Source: Gammaproteobacteria bacterium (GTDB lineage: Bacteria > Pseudomonadota > Gammaproteobacteria > HK1). Taken from it: 11,934 bases of DNA. The stretch lies in assembly GCA_022822245.1 (NCBI GenBank), contig JAJECB010000109.1, positions 1 through 11,934 on the forward strand. The letters are read 5' to 3'. A program made the position numbers and the translations under genes. Shown one piece after another: positions 7,951 through 11,934 of the stretch; the first letter of the stretch is position 1, and every line of letters starts with the position of its first letter. Below the pieces are notes generated by a model that was not told where the DNA came from, did not search any database, and saw only the letters and a list, made by a program, of their open reading frames with translations.

Positions 7951-8970
7951 ATGACGTCATCCACATCCCTCCCCCGGATCGCGGTCATCGGCACCGGCGG
8001 CACCATCTCGGCGGTCGGCCGGCACAGTCTCGAGCTCATGGAGTACATCACCAACAAGACCATGTACGACGTGCACGAGCTGCTCGCCCGGGTGCCGGAG
8101 GCGGAGCGGGTGGCCGAGGTCGTCCCGGTCCCCTACGCGGCCCTCCCGAGCACCTCGATCGAGCCCTCGCACTGGCTCGAGCTGGGTGAGCGGATCCACT
8201 CGCTCGCCGAAGAGGACCGTCGACTCGACGGCATCGTCCTCACCCACGGCACCGCCACCCTGGAAGAGACCGCGTACTTCCTCGGACTCGTCCTCAAGGT
8301 CGACCTCCCGGTGGTGGTGACCGGGGCGCAGCGTCCGGCAAGCGGCTTGAGCACAGACGCGTTTCTCAACATCGTCAACGCGCTCCGGGTGGCGGGGAGC
8401 GAGGCGGCGCGGGGTCTCGGGGTGCTCGTCATGCTGAACGACGAGATCCACGCCGCGCGCGAGGTCGCCAAGACTTCGACCCAGCGCCTCCAGACCTTCC
8501 GCACCCCCGACTTCGGCGCGCTCGGGCACGCCGACGCGGACGGGGTCGCGATCTATCGCCGGCCGGCGCGCCGGCGCGCGCCCGACACCGAGTTCGACGT
8601 GCGGGGCGCGACCGCGGGCGAGCTTCCGCGGGTCGACGTGAGCCTCTCGTACGCGGGGGCGGACGGCACCGACATCGACGCGTTCACGGCGGCCGGGGCG
8701 AAGGGCATCGTCGTCGCGGGCTTCGCCCCCGGGCTCAACACGAAGGGCCAGGTCCGCGCCCTCGGGCGCGCCCACGAGGCGGGGGTCGTGCTCGTCCAGT
8801 CGAGCCGGGTGGGGAGCGGCCGGGTGCCCGCCCTCGCCGGCGACCAGCAGCTTCCCGACCCCATCGTCGCGGACAACCTCACCCCCTGGAAGGCGCGGGT
8901 CCTGCTCATGCTGGCCCTGCGCGAGACCGGGGACCGCGACGAGATCCGCCGCATGTTCGAGACCTACTGA
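7951..8970 (+). CDS. Asparaginase/glutaminase-family amidohydrolase with divergent substrate site
   Basis: 339 residues, usual length for bacterial L-asparaginases, without an obvious signal peptide. The ATG at 7951 begins directly at the family N-terminus; the ribosome site is weak. Conserved: nucleophile loop IGTGGTIS with Thr18 (E. coli AnsB Thr12), the second catalytic Thr101 in THGTATLEET (Thr89), and Lys174 in AREVAKTST (Lys162). Divergent: the residue after Thr101, an Asp (Asp90) in AnsB that holds the substrate alpha-amino group, is Ala102; and the canonical S-x-D-M turn reads STSI at 67-70, so its acidic residue is Ser69. The hydrolytic machinery looks intact but recognition of free Asn or Gln is doubtful; a related amide without an alpha-amino group is possible, which is inference. 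Confidence 0.85.
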   Translation: MTSSTSLPRIAVIGTGGTISAVGRHSLELMEYITNKTMYDVHELLARVPEAERVAEVVPVPYAALPSTSIEPSHWLELGERIHSLAEEDRRLDGIVLTHGTATLEETAYFLGLVLKVDLPVVVTGAQRPASGLSTDAFLNIVNALRVAGSEAARGLGVLVMLNDEIHAAREVAKTSTQRLQTFRTPDFGALGHADADGVAIYRRPARRRAPDTEFDVRGATAGELPRVDVSLSYAGADGTDIDAFTAAGAKGIVVAGFAPGLNTKGQVRALGRAHEAGVVLVQSSRVGSGRVPALAGDQQLPDPIVADNLTPWKARVLLMLALRETGDRDEIRRMFETY

Positions 8971-9070
8971 GCCCACGGCCAACGACTTCGCGACACGGAA
9001 CCCATCGCACGGGCGACGGGAGGTGGGACCCGCGAAGCCTGATCCAGCAAAATGGGGCGACCGGCCCTTG

Positions 9071-9103
9071 GCAGGTCGGATTGGCAAAGCGCAGTCCGCC
9101 GAC
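9071..9103. repeat. Degenerate second copy of the REP-like palindrome
   Basis: AGGTCGGATT (9073-9082), a loop GGCAAAGCGC and then AGTCCGCCGAC (9093-9103) follow the same plan as the palindrome at 2547-2576: GGTCGGAT arm, GCGAAGCG-like loop, TCCG-containing closing arm. The closing arm carries substitutions or an insertion. It lies between the asparaginase-like and M19-like genes, as expected for an intergenic dispersed repeat. Confidence 0.45.
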
Positions 9104-9151
9104 AACGAGCCATGGGCCACCGAGCCCCGAACGGCAGTGGATCGGCACACC

Positions 9152-9169
9152 AGCCGTCGCGTGACGGCT
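9152..9169 (+). other. Hairpin 35 bp upstream of the M19-like gene
   Basis: AGCCGTC (9152-9158) and GACGGCT (9163-9169) form a perfect 7-bp stem with a GCGT tetraloop. Only two Ts follow, so it is not a good intrinsic terminator. Its closeness to the ATG at 9205 suggests a leader hairpin or regulator site; nothing further can be shown. Confidence 0.4.
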
Positions 9170-9204
9170 TCGAGACCCGACAGTTGCATCGGATAGTGGA
9201 GAAC

Positions 9205-10197
9205 ATGAACGAATCACGGAAACTGCACGACGACGCGATCATCATCGACGGCCTCGTCATCAGCCGGTGGAGCCGCGCCGTCTTCGAGGCGATGCACCGG
9301 GGCGGGCTCACCGCCGTCAACTGCACCTGCTCGGTGTGGGAAGGCTTCCGGGGGACGATGGAGAACATCGCCGAGTGGCAGGGCTGGTTCCGCGAGCACG
9401 ACGACCTCATCACCCAGGTGCACTCGGCGGACGACATCGAGCGGGCGAAGCGCGAGGGGCGGGTCGGGATCGTCCTCGGCTGGCAGAACACCTCGGCCCT
9501 CGAGGACCGGGCGGACTTCGTGGAGATCTTCGCGGCCCTCGGGGTGCGGGTCATGCAGCTCACCTACAACACCCAGAACCTCGTCGGGAGCGGGTGCTGG
9601 GAGTCGCGCGACGGCGGGCTCTCGGACTTCGGGCGCGACGTCATCGACGAGATGAACCGGGTCGGGGTGCTGGTCGACCTCTCCCACGTCGGGGCGAAGA
9701 CGACGGAGGACGCGATCCGCCACTCCGCGATGCCCGTCGCCTTCACCCACTGCTGCCCCATCGCCTTCCTCGACCACCCCCGGAACAAGACCGACGACGA
9801 GATGCGCCTCATCGCCGGGCGGGGCGGGTTCGTCGGGGTCGCGACCTACACCCCGTTCCTCCCGTGGCACGACGACACCACCGTCGAGCAGTGCGTCGAG
9901 GTGTTCGAGCACGTCATCGACGTCGCTGGCGAGGACCACGTCGGCCTCGGAACGGACTTCACGGAGGGCCAGGACGTCGGGTTCTTCGAGTGGCTCGGGC
10001 GGGACAAGGGCATCGGCCGGAACCTGATCCCGGGCGTGAGACGGATCCCGCCGGGGCCGAAGGGCCTCGAGACCCTCGCCGACTACCCGAACCTGACGGA
10101 CGCGATGCTGCGCCGCGGCTGGAGCGCGGCTCGGGTCGAGAAGATCATGGGCGGAAACTGGCACCGTCTCTTCCGCGAGGTCTGGGCCGGCACGTGA
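9205..10197 (+). CDS. M19 membrane-dipeptidase-like protein lacking canonical metal ligands
   Basis: 330 residues. I prefer the ATG at 9205 because family likeness starts there (DDAIIIDGLVISRW) and GGAG lies just upstream; a longer frame from 9052 crosses the palindrome and hairpin and looks non-coding. M19 enzymes are TIM-barrel zinc dipeptidases. His161 (VDLSHVG), His182 (FTHCC), Arg193 (DHPRNKTDDE) and Asp251 (GLGTDFTEG) correspond to His198, His219, Arg230 and Asp288 of renal dipeptidase, with spacings of 21, 11 and 69 residues exactly preserved. However, the HxD zinc ligands in the usual DGHND are replaced (DGLVI, Leu17 and Ile19), and the bridging Glu of the GVEGG segment is absent (VGIVLGWQNT, about 87-96). 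No signal peptide is seen. It may have a different metal centre or substrate, or be non-catalytic. Confidence 0.82.
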   Translation: MNESRKLHDDAIIIDGLVISRWSRAVFEAMHRGGLTAVNCTCSVWEGFRGTMENIAEWQGWFREHDDLITQVHSADDIERAKREGRVGIVLGWQNTSALEDRADFVEIFAALGVRVMQLTYNTQNLVGSGCWESRDGGLSDFGRDVIDEMNRVGVLVDLSHVGAKTTEDAIRHSAMPVAFTHCCPIAFLDHPRNKTDDEMRLIAGRGGFVGVATYTPFLPWHDDTTVEQCVEVFEHVIDVAGEDHVGLGTDFTEGQDVGFFEWLGRDKGIGRNLIPGVRRIPPGPKGLETLADYPNLTDAMLRRGWSAARVEKIMGGNWHRLFREVWAGT

Positions 10198-10231
10198 TCC
10201 TCCGCCGTCCGAAGCGAGGCGAAGTCCGCGT

Positions 10232-10245
10232 CTCCCGGCCGGGAG
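10232..10245. other. Perfect 14-bp palindrome
   Basis: CTCCCGGCCGGGAG is a perfect palindrome 35 bp after the M19-like stop. Without a T-tract it is a weak terminator candidate, and GC-rich palindromes are common by chance here. The remainder of 10198-10407 shows nothing else I can support. Confidence 0.25.
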
Positions 10246-10407
10246 GGTACCCGTCGGCGTCGCCTGTGCTTCGTCGAGCCGGCATGCGAGATTTGCGCCT
10301 TCCAGACGAGCGAATTCCTTACGCCCCATCTCCTCTCCAGCCGACGCGGGGACACGCCGAAGGGCGTATCATTCCGTCAACCGAATCAGGGAAGATGGAA
10401 CGAACCC

Positions 10408-10776
10408 ATGTCTCCCGAACTCGTCGCCATCCTCGGGGTCGGTGTCGCTCTCCTCGGGGTCGGCGTCGCCCTCGCCGCGTTGATGTTCCACATCCTCCGC
10501 CGGATGGAGGAGCGGCTGCGCCAGGACGTGCAACACTGTAGACAGGAGACCCGGGAATCCGAGGAGCGGACGAGACAGGAGATCCGGGAGTCCGAAGCAC
10601 GGGTGAGGAACGACCTCCGTCGCTCCGAGGAGCGAACCGACTCCCGGTTCACCTCCCACGACGGGCGGTTCACGAGCCTGGAAGCGCGCGTATCGGAGAT
10701 CGGGGAACGGCTGGCGAGAGTCGAAGAGCAGCTCCTCGTCCTCCGCGACGCCATCACCGCCCGCCAGACCGCCTGA
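10408..10776 (+). CDS. Small membrane-anchored coiled-coil protein
   Basis: 122 residues, not assignable to a named family. One hydrophobic segment (about 4-30) contains a tandem heptapeptide, ILGVGVA then LLGVGVA (8-21), giving a glycine-rich membrane face. It is followed by RR and a long charged helical region. Residues 45-77 are three 11-residue repeats (RQETRESEERT, RQEIRESEARV, RNDLRRSEERT), and a further amphipathic stretch runs to about 115 (LEARVSEIGERLARVEEQL). This predicts an inner-membrane anchor with a cytoplasmic coiled coil. The start ATG has only a weak purine-rich upstream region. It stands alone, between the M19-like gene and the mobile-element scar. Possible roles are scaffolding or oligomerisation, unsupported by any motif. 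Confidence 0.6.
   Translation: MSPELVAILGVGVALLGVGVALAALMFHILRRMEERLRQDVQHCRQETRESEERTRQEIRESEARVRNDLRRSEERTDSRFTSHDGRFTSLEARVSEIGERLARVEEQLLVLRDAITARQTA
10540..10638 (+). repeat. Three 33-bp in-frame coding repeats
   Basis: Three consecutive 33-bp units encode 11-residue (hendecad) coiled-coil repeats. The first two are near-identical in DNA (both begin AGACAGGAGA followed by a CCGGGA-like block), indicating fairly recent tandem duplication; the third is more diverged. Confidence 0.6.
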
Positions 10777-10841
10777 ATCCGCCCCTCGGCGCAATGGGAC
10801 AAGGGCGGCGCCCCCTCGTCCGGTAGATTCCTATCTGTAGT

Positions 10842-11001
10842 TGCTTGCAATCATCGAGCGTCCTGCTCGCAAACATCCGCGGTTTCTGCTCGGATTATTT
10901 GCGACTGACGGAGCCCGAATACTCACGCTCCGTGCGAACGTGCTCACAATATCTGCGACGGACTTGCAATCATCGGCCCGTACTCACATTAGCTGCGAAC
11001 A
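10842..11001. repeat. Array of about seven degenerate 20-bp imperfect inverted repeats
   Basis: Units start at about 10842, 10864, 10887, 10920, 10941, 10961 and 10981, spaced 20-23 bp except for one gap of 33. Examples: TGCTCACAATATCTGCGAC (10941), TACTCACATTAGCTGCGAAC (10981), TGCTCGGATTATTTGCGAC (10887). Each has a left arm like GCTCRCA and a right arm like TGCGARC, so the consensus is itself a palindrome, roughly TGCTCGCA, six bases, TGCGAGCA. The copy at 10842 and the one at 10961 share the 12-mer CTTGCAATCATC. The stretch is visibly poorer in GC than the rest of the window and no credible gene crosses it. Spacing near two helical turns suits iteron or operator arrays. Function unknown. 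Confidence 0.5.
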
Positions 11002-11008
11002 AGGTCTC

Positions 11009-11200
11009 TCAGGTCGGAATGCCGGCGTCGCGCAAGGCCGCGCCGAGCTCTGCGGTTCGCTCCGGGTCCAGCCTCCCGCTCAGGAAGCGCCGGATCTCCG
11101 CCGGGTGCGCATCGAACCGTTCGGCCAGGGCCTTGGGCGTGTAGCCGATCCGCGCGAGCTTCGCGTCGAGACTGTCGAATCCGGCCGACCTCGCGCGCAT
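11009..11200 (-). CDS. Small HTH-like protein, possibly truncated by a transposon remnant
   Basis: 63 residues, starting at ATG with AGAGGGGAG directly upstream and an in-frame TGA four codons earlier, so no longer start is available. The segment GYTPKALAERF, then AEIRRFLSGRL (about 19-43), has the spacing of a helix-turn-helix, followed by an amphipathic helix TAELGAALRDAG. I recall similar short HTH proteins but cannot name a family. Its first five codons overlap the end of a Tn3 transposase remnant read on the opposite strand, so the original N-terminus may have been replaced. It reads toward the inverted-repeat array, whose nearest unit lies within 10 bp of its stop. It could be a DNA-binding antitoxin-like protein or a decaying fragment. 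Confidence 0.42.
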   Translation of the reverse strand: MRARSAGFDSLDAKLARIGYTPKALAERFDAHPAEIRRFLSGRLDPERTAELGAALRDAGIPT

Positions 11201-11312
11201 CTCCCCTCTGGTTCATCGACACATCAATTTCCTCGGCCGATACGCCTTCACCATCCCCGAGGCCGTCGCGCGCGGAGAACTCCGGCCTCTGCGCGAACCT
11301 GATTCCGAATAG
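11187..11312 (+). pseudogene. C-terminal remnant of a Tn3-family transposase
   Basis: The plus frame ending at TAG (11310-11312) reads DLARISPLVHRHINFLGRY, then a stretch ending ARGELRPLREP. This matches the extreme C-terminus of Tn3-family TnpA proteins, where LARISPLxWEHIN, a GxY and a final RPLR block are typical. Only about 41 codons remain of a protein normally near 1,000 residues, and upstream the frame loses family likeness at about 11187. It is therefore a transposon scar. Immediately downstream, CTTATGT and CCGTTTCT (11327-11349) faintly resemble a Tn3 terminal inverted repeat, but this is too degenerate to call. Confidence 0.6.
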
Positions 11313-11329
11313 GACTTCTGCAATGCCTT

Positions 11330-11597
11330 ATGTCAGTAGACCGTTTCTCCCGCACGCACGGTCCGCAAACGGCGAACCGGCAGGTCGGGGCCATCATGCG
11401 AACGGCCTGCATCAAGGGCCCGCAGGCGTGCCCCCGGGGGGTTCGGCACAGCTACGGCGTCGCGGCGGTGACGGCCGGGGGTCCCGCTCCCGACCGTCGC
11501 TGCGGTCCTGGGGCACGCCTCGCTGACCACCACCGCCATCTACACGACGGCGATCGGGGCCGAGGCGCGCGAGCTCGTGAGCCGGGTGTGGGCGTAG
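11330..11597 (+). pseudogene. Frameshifted C-terminal fragment of a tyrosine recombinase/integrase
   Basis: One frame reads FSRTHG, ANRQVGAIMRTACIKGPQA, then PRGVRHSYGVAAVTAG up to about 11479. After one extra G in the run GGGGG (11477-11481), the next frame continues VPLPTVAAVLGHASLTTTAIYTT and ends at TAG (11595-11597). Joined, these give the catalytic-domain end of phage-type integrases: the RHxxG Arg-His, the LGHASLTTT histidine motif and the nucleophile-region Tyr in AIYT. The N-terminal arm and most of the catalytic domain are missing, the remnant beginning right after the transposase scar. Truncation plus frameshift make it inactive unless the extra G is a sequencing error. Confidence 0.75.
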
Positions 11598-11625
11598 GAT
11601 CGAAACGCGGAACAGGAGACACCAG

Positions 11626-11934
11626 ATGGCCGCATCCCGAAGCGAAGCACTCGTCCGGGACAGGGCAACCTACCAGGACGTGCTCGACGCGCCCGCGCAC
11701 CTGGTCGCCGAGATCATCAACGGCACGTTCCACACGCACCCTCGGCCGGCGCCGCTTCATACGATCGCAGCGTCACACCTCGGAGACGAACTCACCTCGC
11801 CGTTCGGCAAGGGCCGCGGGGGCCCTGGTGGTTGGTGGATCCTCGACGAGCCGGAGCTGCACCTTGGCGAGGACATCCTGGTGCCGGACCTGGCGGGCTG
11901 GCGCCGGGAGCGGATGGCGGAGCCTCCCGAGACG
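11626..11934 (+). CDS. Uma2-family (DUF820) nuclease-like protein, 3' end outside window
   Basis: The frame opens at ATG 11626 with AGGAG seven bases upstream and stays open for 103 codons to the right edge; the family is usually about 180-200 residues. Uma2 proteins have a PD-(D/E)XK restriction-endonuclease-like fold, occur in many copies in some cyanobacteria and environmental bacteria, and have poorly known functions. Visible family features: TYQDVLDAP near the start, VAEIINGTFHTHPRP with Glu29, LDEPELHLGEDILVPDLAGW with the presumed active-site Asp88, then WRRERM. The downstream catalytic Glu/Lys segment lies beyond the window. It begins 28 bp after the integrase remnant, in a mobile-element-scarred region consistent with accessory DNA. 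Confidence 0.82.
   Translation, partial: MAASRSEALVRDRATYQDVLDAPAHLVAEIINGTFHTHPRPAPLHTIAASHLGDELTSPFGKGRGGPGGWWILDEPELHLGEDILVPDLAGWRRERMAEPPET

Noticed and set aside
9052..9204. Alternative start of the M19-like protein at 9052
   Set aside because: The added 51 residues cross a palindromic repeat and a hairpin and show no family likeness.
10842..11001. CRISPR array
   Set aside because: Units are degenerate and almost contiguous, with no unique spacers of 25-40 bp and no cas genes nearby.
10841..11302. Plus-strand frame running through the repeat array and the transposase scar
   Set aside because: It reads through repeats and in the wrong frame across the transposase tail, with no domain of its own.

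Overview
The window is very GC-rich (clearly above 65% by eye) with dense, well-spaced genes on both strands. The Fur protein is of the gamma/beta-proteobacterial type (N-terminal [14 protein letters not shown] motif, two CxxC pairs), and the fused-permease FbpB/FbpC iron transporter is typical of Pseudomonadota. I infer a high-GC, probably environmental, member of the Pseudomonadota and cannot name the genus.

Layout. (1) 1-1136, plus strand: 3' part of a PrpF-family isomerase/tautomerase, entering from outside the window. (2) 1291-2490, plus: exported DUF3179 protein. (3) 5417-2573, minus: two-gene operon for a ferric-iron ABC transporter, fused permease (fbpB) then ATPase (fbpC), converging on the DUF3179 gene across an REP-like palindrome that supplies the fbpC stop codon. 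No substrate-binding protein (fbpA) is in the window. (4) 5418-5955: 538-bp divergent control region with a 9-bp-stem hairpin and an A+T-rich island. (5) 5956-6375, plus: fur, starting at GTG. (6) 6570-10197, plus: three enzymes separated by 190-235-bp leaders: a class III CoA-transferase/alpha-methylacyl-CoA racemase with an intact catalytic triad, an asparaginase-like amidohydrolase with changed substrate-binding residues, and an M19 dipeptidase-like protein lacking the N-terminal metal ligands. (7) 10408-10776: a small membrane-anchored coiled-coil protein built from short tandem repeats. (8) 10842-11001: about seven degenerate 20-bp imperfect inverted repeats. (9) 11009-11597: a mobile-element scar holding a small HTH-like ORF on the minus strand, the last 41 codons of a Tn3-family transposase, and a frameshifted C-terminal piece of a tyrosine recombinase. 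(10) 11626-end: start of a Uma2-family (DUF820) nuclease-like gene that runs off the window.

How it fits together. The fur and fbpBC genes form a divergent iron-homeostasis locus, so Fur control of fbpBC is the natural expectation, although the operator I can see is weak. The CoA-transferase, asparaginase-like and M19-like genes may form a catabolic neighbourhood acting on an acyl-CoA and an amide or peptide-like substrate, but this is inference. The most interesting observations are the paired active-site divergences of the two hydrolases, the inverted-repeat array at 10842-11001, and the layered transposon/integrase remnants beside it. I found no CRISPR array, rRNA or tRNA, and no clearly novel system that can be proven from sequence alone.
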